64,000 nucleotides of DNA, from assembly GCA_964019415.1 (NCBI GenBank), contig OZ025885.1:3570672-3634671 (forward strand), written 5' to 3'. This document shows positions 37,601-52,600 of the stretch, piece by piece (positions within the stretch are counted from its first letter, which is position 1; every line of letters begins with the position of its first letter). The notes beneath the pieces were generated by a model. The model made no database searches. It saw only the letters and a list, made by a program, of their open reading frames with translations, and was not told the DNA's origin. Origin of the DNA: Ianthella basta. Taxonomy: Eukaryota > Porifera > Demospongiae > Verongiida > Ianthellidae. Position numbers and translations under genes: made by a program.

Positions 37601-40600
37601 TTTCTGCTCACCTTCTCAAACTTCAATTTCAATGGTTTGGGCATAATTGTGGTGACCTTCTCAGCTATCTCTTCGCCTATCTTGAAGGCATCTTCCTTGG
37701 AGGCTCCCCTAAGCATGACAAACATGCTATCAGTATCCCCATAGACAACTCTGCCTCCCCATTGTTCAGTGGAATTGACAAGGCGGATAGCTTGCTGCAG
37801 TGTCTCTCTTCCCTTGCTTACAATACTGTCTGCTATCTGTTAGACAGACAGTGGTGATACACATTATAACCCAAGTTGATCACATGATAAGAACAAATAC
37901 AAATGGAGCACCTGTATGAGACAATCTAGTAAAGTACCTAGCACAAAAAGTGGTAAACAAAATAAGAAGAAATCAAGCAAATCATGTACCTCCACACACG
38001 GCATCCTCCCTGAGAAGTGAGCTGCTGTGTACCCATAGGTCACATTAGCAATTAGTTTAAGTCCAAGCTGTCGAGCATCCAGAATTCTTTCCAAATTTCT
38101 GTCACATTTGTGTAATTTCATAGAGCTCTTGACCATAACACGAGTTGCTAGAATTTCCTGAAGTAATCTGTGACAAAGATAATCCATGTATGCTTACATA
38201 AGCTAACACAAATACACTGCTTCAATCATTGCACCCAAATCAAAGCTACATAATCATTACTTCCCATGATAAATTTTAAATATATGCTATTGAATGAGGT
38301 AGAGGCTGTATTGTGATAAATAGGGGAATGAATTCAATTTCCATTCTACACAATGTAGGCATGGATGGTTACTTCAAATGGAAGGTAAGGGCTTGCATGA
38401 AGATGAACACCAGCTACAGTAACAAATCTAACGAAAGTCAAAACTTGAAAGAAAGATATGTGAGGAAGGGAAATTGGCTACTAGCCAGAATTGAACCCGG
38501 GATAACTTACACACTATTGTGGAGTTCAAGCTGCCCAAGCCAACCAACCAGGCCATGACAATTCGGCCTTCCTCATCTTATATAGGCTAGTTCAAAATGA
38601 TGAAATGGGTCAATTAACCTTGCTAGATTAAAGGATAATTGCTGTGTAGAAATGGTTGAGAAGGAAAGGATCATAAGCGTAAGCACAGCAAGGCCCGATG
38701 GAAGAAACTACGTCCGAAGACAAAGCCAATGGAAGGAGCTACATCCAAAGACCTTAAGGCAACCTGTCGAAACAAGTCACAATTGGCGTCGTTTCAAAGG
38801 TCTACAGACAGTAACGACGCTGATTGTGATTTGTTTCAACAGGTTGCCTTAAGGTCTTCGGACATAGCTCCTTCCATTGGCTTTGTCTTCGGACGTAGTT
38901 TCTTCCATTGGGCCTTGCTGTGCTTACGCTTATGATCCTTTCCTTCTCGTCAATTAACCTTGATGTATGCTGCTCACTGCTAGCCACTTAGAAAACCTGT
39001 GTACAACAAACAGGTATGAAATGATGGCAAGGTTCCACTAACCAGCTAATAGAACTAGTTGGCCATGCAGAATTGGGAAAGGCACCTTACAACTCCTATA
39101 GCAGTCACTATTGTAGCGAAAGTACATGGAAGAACACAGTAGTTTTGGCATTCCTGGGGTTTCTTTGGAATGCATCCAAGCTACTGAACAACCAGTTTGG
39201 AGGATGAGCCTGCTGCACAGGTGTTTCAGATATTACAGAAGGCGAGACGGAAGAGTATTTTCTGTTGTTGACTTGTTTGCAGCAGTATGAGAAAAATGTG
39301 GATGCACTAGTGACAAGTGATGACATCCATCAGCATGCAGTCCCTGCCAAGTTCCTTAAACCACAAGAGGATAAAAATAGCTATATGGCAAGTGTGAGCC
39401 CTTAGTCACTACATTGGATCATGGATACTGTAAGTGAATTTTGCTTTCATTGCAACTATGAGCCTGTAGAGCATCACTGAATCAGGATGACTTATACTAT
39501 TGTACTTGGAAGAATACATTACCATACACTGGATATGAATATGTATATGGATATGGATGTGGACATAATTGACGAAACATTAGTGTGCTGACACGGGTCG
39601 AGCTATGAGTGTGGTAAAGATACATACGTATGAGCCATAGTACCAGTCACAGTAGGAGTGCTAGCTGGTTGTGCATTCCTGATGTAAAATGAGTCCCTGC
39701 TTCTTCACATCGATGGATGAACTTTAGGTCACCAACACTGGAGGCCCACTAACATCCGTGCATGATCCACTGATCCAGCAACTGTACAAACCGCATTGAT
39801 AGCCCCCTTCCTGGACACTGTTATTTCACTGTTTCCCCCTTCCTGTCCACTAATCATTAATATATTCTTACTCAGTTACATTTCTATAGCAGGGCAGGCC
39901 CTTATTATTCTTGTAGCTAATGAAGTTTGTCACCACCACCATCTGTCATTCTTCCCTGCCTCTGTATAGTATGTATAAAAGTCACCCTGCATTTATTCCA
40001 GATCATTAATTCTGAGGGCTTTGGATAGGGCCAAAACATCTGAATTCTGACCACTGACATTGGTCCATTAGATTCGACTAGTGTAGTCACAAGATTCCAT
40101 AATGACCAACACTAGTTGCCTTATTCTGGTAGTCTGCCCCAAGTACGTGGCAGGACATCCAGCTCAGGGGACTTAATAGACAACACAGATGAGCAGACAC
40201 CGTGACATGCAGTTGAGTAAATACAGGTGGGTGGTGCAGTCAGGTGAGGCAGCCACCTTTGCACTGGCAGAGTATGCCTAGGAGGCACACCACCCAGCGT
40301 ATCTGAACAATGTCAGCATGTTGGACCACCAGCCCCATCATCGCCAGAGATTAATCCTAGAATCCATTCACATCAGGTCACAGACTTGGCCACTACAATA
40401 CGTTTTGGGTTGGTTGCCAATCAATCAATCAATCAATCAGTACAGATGTTTCTCCAATACTGGAGGTCATCCTTACGTATCTTATACATGCTAAATGACA
40501 GTTAGAGGATGATAATATTATATGCATAGATACTAAGTGACTTTATGGATATTTGAAATCATCAGTCCATCTCATTCTGGGTCTTTCTCTAGGCCTTTTT

Positions 40601-43600
40601 CCCTCCGTCTTGCCTTCAAAAATCTTCCTGGTTGTTCTTTCAATACTCATCTCTTCAATTCTAGCCTTCCACTTCTCCTGCCTGGTCTTTACCATATCTA
40701 AAACACTCACTTGACATAGCTTCTCCCTGATGTCCACATTCCTTACCCTATCCAGTCTACTTACTCCTTCGATCTGCCTCAAGACATTCATCTGAGTGGC
40801 TTTTACCCTAGATTGTAGCTGCTCACAACCATACAGTAGTGTGGGAATCATTATCTTCACTAGCACAGAGGGCATTCAGTATTGCTGGTGCCTCGCTGTG
40901 GCGTAGCTTGCCCCAAGTGTACGTTGCTCCAGTGACTACAGTTAATTATGTAAAGCATGCCCTGCTCTGTGTTGCAATGCATGAATGAACACACTTTTAT
41001 TATGCATGGCAATGCGGACATTTCACAGCATAAATTGAGCATGAAACGTACTCTGTGAACAATTTTTCTAATTACAATATTCTAATTTATTTATTCATTT
41101 ATAATTCTATTTTTGTTTGTAAATACATTATCCCTTTGTACACATGTTTGTCTTGCTGGGTGCCTTTACAGTAGCCTCTGGCTATTGGCTTTCCCAGATT
41201 AATAAGAATTCTGATACTGATAATGATTGTCACATTCACCACCTTCAATTTTGTGCTCCCATCCACATACAGTGCTGATCCTAGATGTTATTTTCGGCAA
41301 TCCAGGTATTCACTTGGGCGAGCTGCAGGTGAATCTTAAGCGTGTGTTTGGCATGGATGTCTCACTCGGTGCAATTTGCAATACAGTGAAGAAGACAGGG
41401 CTCACTTGTCAAGGTTAAAGCATGTTGTAGTTCAAAGATCAGAAGAAGAGAGAGCAAAATTCATGATACGGGTGCAAAGAGTTCCAGCAAGTTGCTTTGT
41501 GCGGTTGCATGAAACTGGGAATGATCATCGAGATGGCTTGAGGAAAAGTGGTTATGGCATTAGAGGGATCCCTCTGGTTAGTTTAAAATCAGCATAGCTT
41601 CCAAGAGAATCTCAGCTATTTCCTGTATGAGTACCAATGGTGTGGAAGATGTGTGATCTGTAAATAGTGATATCACCATACAGCCTCGATTTAACCCCAT
41701 AGAGGAGAGGCTTAGTAAAGTTAAAAAGTACCTGTCTCGCAATTAAATAGCCTACCAAAGCACAGACAATCTATGTGTGTTGGTGTCTGCAGCCTTTGCA
41801 GCTGTCACACAGTTTGATTGTTTGGGTTACATTCACCAAGGCTATAGTGAGTAATGCACACTATTGCAAATGCAGGTAAACATATTTCTGCTCTCTTACT
41901 GATCATGAATAATTCAAACAGCTGCAGTCAAAATGATTGCACCATCCGCCTTTTTGGCCTCTGCTGCTGGCTGCACTGGACGGATTTGGGAGATACTCCC
42001 TCCAAGGCTGCAAGGCATCCAAGACCCCTACATCAAGCTGAGGCCCACTTGTTGGAGCCAAAATCATGAACAGCCTCCACCCCCTTTGTTGAACAGTCCT
42101 GAGTGGCTAGGTAAGTCTGACATCATCCAAGTTCATTTGCACTAGCCAAAATTTCACAAGTTATCCAGACGTTTCAGCAGCTTTCAGCCACCTTCATCAG
42201 TGAATGACAAAATACAGCACTCCTATAGTTTATATAAATGTTAGTGACAGGTGATGAAATGTGGTGACAGTTGGTGATGTGACCATGAATAACGTTCAAG
42301 TAACAATTTTACAGGCAATGAATTTCGAAAGGCAGGTGTGGTCACAGCTGAGGCGGAGCAGCGCAAGAGACAGAAGTACACAAAACTTGACAGCAATCAC
42401 TTCTTCGTCCCTGTCACGGTGGAGGTAATTGTGGTAACAGGACCTGAGTCTGAAGTGTTCTTAGAGACCTGGCTTGCAAGGTGATGGAGGCTACTGGTGA
42501 ACCGTTGTCTCACCAGTACTTGCTCCAGCGACTCTCAGTGGCCATACAGCAGGGCAACTCAGCAGCCATTCAAGAGACTGCCTTCGGGAACTCCACTACT
42601 CCTAGACTGAAGTATGAGCGTAGATAAGACTACAGTTCCTTGATTGAAACCAATGATGTTACGGGTACATTCTGTTGAAAAAGTTGTGTTCATTCTTACT
42701 AGATCATGTGCACACCTTCACGACTAGACAGGAAATCTTGTCAGAAGTGATGGGGGAACCTGATCGAGGGCACATGTAAAGCTGAGTGGCAACTACTTTG
42801 GATTCATAGGTGCACGGTACTGACTGCGTAGATGATTCCGAGGATGATTCGGAATGTCCTTCATGTACTCCACAAAATTCTGCAGACAAACACCAGGTTG
42901 TGTCTAATTTTTGGACCACAACGGACTGACCAGACCGAACCAATTCATTAGATAGAGGTCTGTGTGGTCAATGAAAAAGCTGCTACTCACACTTTTGCCT
43001 TTTGTATCGACTTGGTTGGTTTCTCTGTGTTTGGTAAGACTCTCCAGTAAGAGCACCATTCGACTAACTGACATTTACTGCTTAAATAAAACATTCAGTC
43101 GCCCTTTCCCATCACAACTACGGTGCTAACCTATTACGTATAACCAATTGCAGATTCTGGTTGGGACAACCGAACCAAAAAGTGCTGTAAAAAGTGACAA
43201 AGGATCAATGCCATAGATGTAAAATTCTGGATTTTTCAAGTAACTCACCAACAAAAGACTGACTCCGCCCTTCAATTAATATATTTTATAGCCTTATTCT
43301 CTGCATGCCAATAGCTGTCACTCTTATTTGATTTCCTGCAATTTCCCTTTAGTGCATTTAAGTGTGCATCTCCTCTGGTTTGGATTGCCACTGATGATAA
43401 CCGAATAGTAGTCGAAAAATGTGGCTTCTATACAAAGTCTTGGCTATTGAAGTCCGATGATAGATGAGCATGTGTGTACCAAGCCACACAGGATTATTTG
43501 CAAGAACAGTCTGAAGTATATCTGTCCTCTGAATAATACAGCCAAGTGGGTACCATACCTACTGAATGCGGACATGAAAGGCAACATCCCATTGAATGAA

Positions 43601-46600
43601 ATCAGAGCTGGCATACATTTACAACTTGAGACCTATTATCACTGAAGGGCATCTAGAAACAACTGTCTCTCAGTTTCCTAAAGAGATTCAATTGCATTGA
43701 TCTATAATTTAAGTGAACGCCTACATCTCTGCTAGCCAAGACAATTTCAAATAGGGTGGCAGCAGTGAAGACAGTATCTTTGCAACTGTGGCCCTACTAA
43801 TAAACATGGAATGCCACTTGCATCTGGTCTGAAAACGTACAGAAAGCAGCAGGATAGCACCCAGCAGTTCGGTGATTTGGTTCACACGACGTTTTCTGAA
43901 TCATGGCTGCCCAGTTGAAGGACTTCAGTTCCCGGTCTCAGAGAAGTGACAGGAGCAATGTAGAACTTGGTGAGCTCCACGAATTCTGTATGCAAACATT
44001 TGCTAATGGTCTATAGCGTTTAAAGCTTAAGTGCGCACAGTTATAATTCAAATTTCCTTCAGATGGTGCGCATAGTACCATCAAAGTAACTGCCTTCTGC
44101 CACAACAGAACCCTAGCCACTGCAATGACTGTGGGTGTGCTGTAAAGCACTTGCAGCTATCAGTGTGCCCTCCATCCATGTCCCTCTCATCTCATCTATG
44201 TCTTTTAGAGAGCATGTACATTGTTCGCATGTGTATGTTTAGCTACATACGTGTTTCTGTCGTGTGCGTGGTGTGTGTGTGCGCGCGCATGTGTGTGTGT
44301 GCTCGCATGTGTGTATGTGTGTGTGTGTACTTGATTGTGTTTTCGGCAACTCTGAGAATGTGCAAACTGTGTAAAGGTATGTAAGTCAATGTACTATACC
44401 GTTGTGCACATGTGTGTCAAAGTATTTTTGACTCTGTTCAAGTCCGCTTCAATCATTTGTGTTCATTCTTGCCTATGAAGTATGTTCACAAGTGTGTTGA
44501 TGAATTACACAGAATTAATTACAATAGCTACTACATATTGATAACACAGCAGTGACCGAAAGGAGCAAGTATTTTGAGTTGGGGTGGCAGCCCCATGGTC
44601 GCCTCCATGTACAATTACCTGTTTATACCATGCAAGTACTCTGCTAAACTTACTGAGGCAAAACACCCTTTCGTATTGAAGGCTTCACGAACACAACACC
44701 AACAGGAGATATGGTAACTTCATCAGACACCAGCTGTGAAGAGGACAAAGGTAAATAAAAATTCCACTTAACTGACTTGCTATGGCTAGCTAACCTTCAC
44801 TGTATCAGGAGGAATTGAATGTGACACAGCACCGAAAGGAAAGTCAGCTTCCCTACTGAGGGATATAACAAAGAGACCAATTAACATTCATAGAAAAGCA
44901 ATAATTTAATTCAAAGATAGTGTGAAGTGCATGTAAGTGCTAGAGTTATATGCTGATGAATGCTAGAGAAATGATATATTTGTAAGTACGTAGGTGAAGC
45001 AGGATGGTCAAACTGACACCAGAAGAAATGACTTAATAAAGTGTTAATACCTGACAATGTGAAGGTGAAGGTGAAGGAGGATGGTCAAGCAGACACCAGA
45101 AGAAATGACTTGATTAAGTGTTAGTACCTGACAATGTATTTCATTTTTCCCAGGCATGTTGAATAGCAATAGTTGTGAGCAATGATTATGGATGGATACA
45201 GTGACTGGAAGTCCATTACAAGCACAGGATCAGTGAAAAAGCGGGATTCTGGTTCCAGAATGAGAGGCACACATTCAGGGGCTGCCATCCTACAATAAAG
45301 AGCAGAATAATGAGTATTATATTGGAAAGCCATGTGGCTGCTTCCTCGACTCAAAATACTTCTTGTGCTCCACTTACAGCACACACATTGCATTAAAATG
45401 AAGGCCTAATTAAATTCTGTCATTTAAAATCCATGGTGTGCACAGTTAGCATTGCTACCAGGATGCTTGCACCCCTGGAATTGCTGAAGTATTCATCTGT
45501 TGCCAAGAGCAGGGTAACAATCAGGACAAGAATCGTAAGAGGTCAGAAGGGATGGTTTGAAGACCTGATAAGTGTACTCTTGCCATTCAACAGTCAATAA
45601 TATCTTGACATATCTTGAAGACCATTATCAATGCTGCATTCTAAACTATTGAATGAACTACTGAACATTCACAGTATGTACTGGGATATATATTGCTGCA
45701 TAGGCACCCCAGCATGATTAAACTTGATATACACATTTTAACTTCATTTACGTACTTAAACTTGACTTACTTGTCAATGTTGCAGTTACTATGTAGCATT
45801 GACATTGACTCTATTAATCTAAAGTACCAATGAAATGCTGATGGAGATGGGTTCGAGTATTAGAGTGACACAGTGAATTCCAAAGAAATTGTCAGAACTA
45901 AACATGGTAGGGAGGGAGTGGGGAATGGAAAGTGGAAGCCAATTAAACTGACCAGTGGTAATAGCTCAGCTGCTTAAGGGTTAGCTATAGATCTGGAGGT
46001 CGCTGGTTGTGGTTCAGTTGGCTGCTGTTTCCCAATCTCCCCTTTTCCTTACCATAAGTACTTCTCAGGCTTGCTTTTAACTAGTTGAAAAGTGCAACTT
46101 CAAATAACTGAACAGCAACACATAGAATGATACTTAAAGCAATTGATTACCTAGCTCTCTGATGAACTCCAGGTGAAACTGCTATAAAATTCAATGAGTG
46201 GGCTAGCCTCAGCATCATTGATTCAACCCGGAACTGTAAGTGGTAAGATCATTGTAAACGTATGACCAAAGCCACACCATACCATTAAATTTCACCATAA
46301 ATATCATACCTGTGACCCACGTGTGAGAACAGAGCTGAAAAGGATGCCATAGAGTTTGGCAAATTCACAGGTCCTTTCCATGATATTGAACTTGTGAAGA
46401 ATACAAACATTTCCAGTACATCTCTTCAGGTAGTAGTCCACAACCTGCCACCTAATGGACAAAATATATGCTAGGCTGAAGTAAGCATGCTCTCTAGGAC
46501 TTATCCTGTACATGAGTGTGCAAGTACAGTTGTTTCACGATTTCTAGTTCCGATTGACATTTGCGCAATGCACTCAATCACGTGAGTAAAGTATTGGCAG

Positions 46601-49600
46601 GGATAGGCTCGCACAGATAAGCATGTGCTTCGATCTACGTGTGAGCCTATTGTTCCACTACTTTACTCACGTGATCGAGTGCAATGCGCAATGTTAATCA
46701 GGAGTAGAAATCGTGAAACCACTGTACATGCTGTACCCAATCTTGTAATGTAACAATTTGGGGAAGTACGAGACCCCTTTGTGCAGCAGATTCACTTTTA
46801 TCAATTTAACATCTATGACAAGGACTGAAGGAGATGGACACATTATGACAAAGTATTAAAGTGAGAAGAACATTACTGTTTCTTTCATTGTTGTGTCAGT
46901 GTGTGAGAGTACTTTCTTTATGGGGTATTGCTTGCTGAATTGGGGCTTAGAGCTGACCATGCAAACAAGCACTTTGACACTAACAGCAAAGAACATTGGC
47001 AATGAATCTGACTGTCAGGAAGAACCAGATCAACAATCTGAGTTGGCACTATCAATTGATTTGGGTGCTCATCCTTAAGTAGGCTCAGTACAGCGCACAA
47101 AAATTGGTCTCCCAAATTGTACAGAAATAAGGTGAGCAGTTCTATGCAGGTGTTATGTATTGAAACCAAAAGTGACCAATATGGCACATCAGGGTTCGAC
47201 ACAAGCAGTTGATAATGTTATACAAACAAGCTAAAGGGAGACAACTTCCATGATAAATCATTCACCTCCTCAGTACTTACTTCAGATAAATTACTGTTTC
47301 ATGCTTCATTAAACTGACATCTCTCAAGGCTATGAAAGCAGTTTTCTGTCAATTTGGTGAGTTGTTTCAACCTTCAGTTAAATCTTGGTTGATTGTTAGA
47401 CATATGTGCTTATATGTAGGTGTAGCAGGACATAAACATATGCCTACTAAGGGACATGTGCTATAAACAGAATGTATCAAGATAGTTTATAACAGGTATA
47501 TGCAAACATCATAGTACAATGGTCACAGCATAGTGCAGAAGTTATTTCCATTTAAAGGTACGAAAAACATTACGTCACAATCACTTCAGCCATGCAGCTA
47601 CGTGGTCCATCATGGAAATATAATGGCCTAATGCTAAAGGATAGCTTGTGAAGCAGTAGAGAGACAGACGCTGATGTGAGATTGTGTGATTTGTGGTTCC
47701 CACATAAATACAAATAGAATGTACAGTATGCTTCTTGAGTTATAGCATCATGTCATTTTACAATTACAAGCAAGCGTGGCCTTCGGCCGCACTCGCTTCG
47801 CATCGCGTCGCCCAGTGAACAATGCAGGCCATCCATGCAGCTGGATGACACTGTCTGGGTATAGTGCTGATCTTGTTTGCACTGACATTGGCCACTGTCA
47901 TACACTTGCATGCACATATAGCTAGCTACACCTACATACACCAGTATGCCGCTGGCATTACGGCAGTGTTTCTCAGATCACTTCTTCAAGGCTCTGCCTC
48001 CACAAAGGCTGTGTGTCTTCCCAGTACCTATTGACTTGCTGTCTTTGCGCAGTAGGCACACAGAATCGTCTGGAAACCCTCTCACGCTTGCGTAACCACC
48101 TAATTCCGAGGCGCCCTTGGCGCTTGCACACAGTTCCTGGCAATGGGTGCCAAAGAGAAGTGTGCGTGGCGGCCCTTTTTTCTGTCAGCCACTTCAAGGG
48201 GGTCTTTAAGGTGCGAAAGGTGACGTCACGAAACGAACCCTATATTTTGGATCGACTAGGGTGTGATGTGTGCGTGACGTCACAATAAAACGTCACCCTT
48301 CCATGACATCACACAAAATTGTCAGCCTTTTAAATGAACAGCAGAGGCTTTAATTACTAATCCCTGCTGAGTGCACAGCCTCATCGACCACTTGCACTTG
48401 CCATCAAAGTTTCGTGAGCATTTTCCAGATTTTCATATTAAATTATTATAACACTCACTATCAGTATAAATGTGCTATAGCAATGATATGGGGCTATGGC
48501 ATTTTATATTTGCAATTCGGTGCAACCTTGCACGTAAACAAAGGCCTGATTAAAAATTCTGTCATATTTAAAATTGTTCAATTTCCCTTAAGTTTGCCAT
48601 CTTACCAATAGTCTGTGCCACAGGGTGCCCAAAGTCCCCAAACATTATATTATACTATATTAACATTATTTTATGGCTTCATCACCTTTGTATTTTGTAA
48701 CTTGCACTGTGTATATTATATTACATTATGTGCGCAAAGAAGCCCCTGCCGAGGAGTGCGCGGCGAAAAACCTCCAAAAATGACCATCCATCATCTTGGA
48801 TTTACAGAGAAAATATACGGTAATATACTCCACCTCTACAGGGTCTACTGCATCTACTCCATCTACAGGGTCTACTCCATCTACTCCATTTACAGGGTTT
48901 ACTACATCTACAGGGTCTACTGCATCTACAGGGGTCTACTCCATCTACAGTGTCTACTGCATCTACAGGGTCTACTTCATCTACTCCACCTACAGGGTCT
49001 ACTACATCTACAGGGTGTACTGCATCTATGGGTCTACTGCATCTACAGAGTCCACTCCATCTACAGGGTCTATCGCATACTACTGCTCTACTGCTACTAC
49101 AGCTACTACAGCTACTACTGCTACTACTACTACAGCTACTACTGCTAATTATAGCCACTACAGCACAGTACCATAGCTACTATAGATAGGTATGATGTCA
49201 TACCTATGGACGCACTAAACCCCTTACAGGAAGCACTTGACCACTTCACAGTATACAGTGGACCCTCCTACAGAGCTTGCCAAAGGCCTTAGTACCTTAT
49301 CACTTGGTGCTTGCCTGAGTTGGTTATGAGTTATGTTGGCTTGGTTTAGACTTGTGTAGCCAGAACCCTTCTTATCCATATCCACTATTGCACAAGAGAG
49401 AGGAAAGGGAATGGTCAATTGCCTATACCTTTTTTGTTCTGAGCCCCACAGAAGTTGGGACTTAATATTCAGTAACCATGGAAATAATGATATTCATTCA
49501 AAAATTGCGCTGTAAATGAAGTGTTACAGATCAGTGCGAGAGTGAGAAGGGATCTTATGCGAATGCTGCCATTCTGCACAGCTCTCTGCATAACCGCTAC

Positions 49601-52600
49601 GAGACTTCACAATTTGTTTGCGCAGCTGCCTTACACCAAATTTACATTTCAATTTGTGTATGTGTTACTATTATGTATATCATCATTTATTGCATTCACT
49701 TTATGAGACTCAAAACAAAAACAATATAGGCTGTTGACCAGACCCTTCTCCCGAGTGATGATGTCAAAATATAAAAAACAGAGGGTAGAAACGAACTGGG
49801 CTACACAAGACTAGCTTTGGTTTGGTAGTAGATTTGGTGCACTTGTTTTGTGTGATTGCAATAGCTCACAGCACAAGATACAAATTGCAGGGGTATGCAG
49901 TGTTGTAAGAGATAGATCATAGCTTGATACAATGTAAGATGATACATGACAGATCACAAGTTGATATCCATATTGGCTGATATCATAGCCTGATATCACT
50001 CATGATGAGAAAACCATTCATCGTGAAGGTGTCAAAGCATGCACAGTAGAATGCTTTGCAATGGCTAGTCTCCTATGTGAATGATCAGGGTTGCTAAAAT
50101 GTAAATACCAAAGACTAGCTATCAGGATCAAGAATAGACTTTAGCCTGGGGAGCATATAACCAAAGGCTACTGCAAAGGCACCAAGAGCAACCACATACT
50201 GTATACACAATACAAGTTTACTATCACCAGTAAATTGGGAGGACCACATATTGTTGAATGACAATGCCAAATGGGAAATAGGAGTTTAATGATGGCAATA
50301 CCGGAATAAAATGAGAAACAAGAGTAAATTTAAGGTAATTACTTCAATGGCTGTAGTGAAGAATCATGAGCAAGCTTGAAATGATGTGTAGTCTCTTAGG
50401 GAATGGACGTCAGCTGAGAGAGTCTGTCACAGTGATGAACCCACAAAATTAAAATGCCTTCCAGCTGAACCAAATCCTTATATGGGAAGGTTCATATTGA
50501 AAGTAGATGTAGAGCAGTGCTGCAGTGAGAAAGAACTGAGAAAGATAAGGAAGGAACTGGGGAGATAGACACCTGTACATTGTCTGGGCCACATGGATCT
50601 TCCTTCTCGATCTGCGAGTCATCACTTTAAGCTCCTTACATGCAGCAGAAGAAAATGGTCACGATGCCTGTGAAGAACTATTTTACAACCAAAGTTCAGC
50701 AGGATGATGAGCTTCCTCTCTTGTACAGCAAGACGAAACAACATCATAGTGATTGAAAGACAGTAAAACATATTACTTGAGATATATTTGAACAAGGAAG
50801 AAACCACGAAAGAAGATTCAGACAGTGAGAAACCTTGCTACAGACCATGCCAATGCGAACACTCCAAATTAAAATGTGGTTGACGAGCAGACAAAGTTAC
50901 TTAATTGCCTGTAGAGGATCAGACGGGATATGCAAGGGCTCAGTAGGACTCTTTTGCATCACTGCTCTTGTTGTCTCTGCTGCAGAAGGAACTTAGTAAC
51001 TACGTAGCTATTTCTGCCACAACGAGGCCTATGTGAAGGGCATTTCAGTGTAGCAAAACCGCCATTTCTATGTTTGGTCTCTAAAGCTATTCAACAGTTA
51101 TTAAGTTGTTAATGCACACTTTTTAAATACATGTTTCAGGCCTAGATGTACGCGCTTGTTGCCAAAACCTTCCAATTGACTTGGCTCCAACTGAACGACA
51201 TTATCTTGAATAGCGAGCCAGTCAGTGTCAGCTTTTGACATTTGTGTACACCGACATATTGCTAATTGCCAGGAACCTTATACCACCTATCCACGCAGTA
51301 AAGAAGAAGTGTTTGCCTGGAGATATCCAACAGAAACGTATCTACAACAATGGGCAACTATGAATAGTTGTGACAGATAATCACAAATCACGGGGGAACA
51401 AGCTTCGAAAACAAGTAACACATATAATTAATCATGGCGGCAACAGGCTACGAATGTATAGAGCACGGTCACAAGACTGGTGCATGCATCACAATTTGGT
51501 ATCTGTCTGCCGCAATGTAGAGTAGCAGCTGAGAACGTAACCCAAAAGGCTCTAATTTCTGCAAGAAACCGGTGAAACAAATATAAATCCTCCAATAAAC
51601 CTTGAAAACAAGAAATGCAAACTAGCACACATTATTGCATATGTTTAGGAATATGGTACGTAAGTTACACCAGTCAGACAGACTATCATTGCAGGCAAAA
51701 CATTAATTTGCACACAAATGGTACATGATACAGATAGTCAGGACCAGAGAGGGCACAAGGTAGAGTGGGATGTAGCAACTAAGCGTAGCTTGTATAAGGC
51801 GGCGTTTACACTAGAATGGTTTTGGACAACAACGGTGCAAATCGACACTGTTTTGACTTATCGTTTACACACAAACAATGAAAACGCTAGACAAAACAAT
51901 CACTTCCAAATCCGCTGTTATAGGCGGATATTTGCAAAAACAGTGCCACAATTTCTTCGTATAAACAGCAAAATGATTGTGTGGCTGAAACGACAGCACT
52001 CTAGCCAATGTACACCTGGTTTCACATGGTCTACGTCACACGATTGTCATGCACTTGTATTATCACATCGTTTCTGAGGTTACCTGTTTTCAGCATACAA
52101 AAACGATGTGTGTAAACACACGTAAACGATGCAATACAAGAACGATTCGAAAACGAATGTTTCCAAAAATGTTCTAGGTTAAACACAGCCTCAGGCACAC
52201 ATTGCAACTTCTGACGTTGAAAACTGTTGTGCATGGAATCTAGAGGTTTCCATGCATAACCACTTTGTGATTGTGCATAAAAAACACACCTTAGCTGCTT
52301 GTCACTGCTGAGGTACCATTCGGAAAGTGTTGGGAAACTGAAGTGTGGAAGACGTTCATGGAGTACATGAAAGGCAACATTCTCGAATGTGTAACTTCGT
52401 AGTGCAATCTGTGATAAAGAAATGAATGCCATAGAATAAGTACCCAATAAAAACCACATTACCTTCATTAATTTGGTACAAAAATTTGTACAGTGTCAAG
52501 AATATTTCAATTCCATACATTGCAAATCTACATGGAAACAGCAGACAAACCTGGATCAAGATACATGACCCAGAAAGCGTAACCACCAATGGATTTCTGA

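Larger units (their letters stand above)
41270..43187. mobile_element. IS630/Tc1-like two-gene transposon, copy C (truncated, interrupted)
   Basis: 41270-41850 holds transposase pieces on the plus strand ([34 protein letters not shown], then the C-terminal VTFTKA-like end). 42704-42943 holds the accessory gene N-terminal half on the minus strand. The right terminal repeat ends AAGTGCTG at 43187 before TA. The left end and the middle of both genes are lost. Another retroelement (41935-42640) lies between the halves. Confidence 0.75.

Noticed and set aside
40008-40052. Hammerhead-like string CTGAGGGC...GGGCCAAAACATC
   Set aside because: CTGANGA is incomplete, GAAA is changed and stem I does not pair in register. 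Too decayed to call, although a Penelope-like fragment follows it.
41854-42145. Host gene with a GTAAGT splice donor near 42111
   Set aside because: The translation belongs to a known retroelement family, and the segment lies inside a decayed transposon.
43387-43425. Hammerhead-like CTGATGA...GTCGAAAAATGTGGC
   Set aside because: First half and stem I are good, but the stem III/cleavage segment (ACGTC) is lost. Kept only as a note in the intron entry.
48615-49189. Long ORFs on both strands across the minisatellite
   Set aside because: Open frames are a by-product of an 18-bp repeat unit; composition is purely repetitive.
51718-52077. 119-codon plus-strand ORF
   Set aside because: Lies largely within the MITE at 51797-52192; no similarity.
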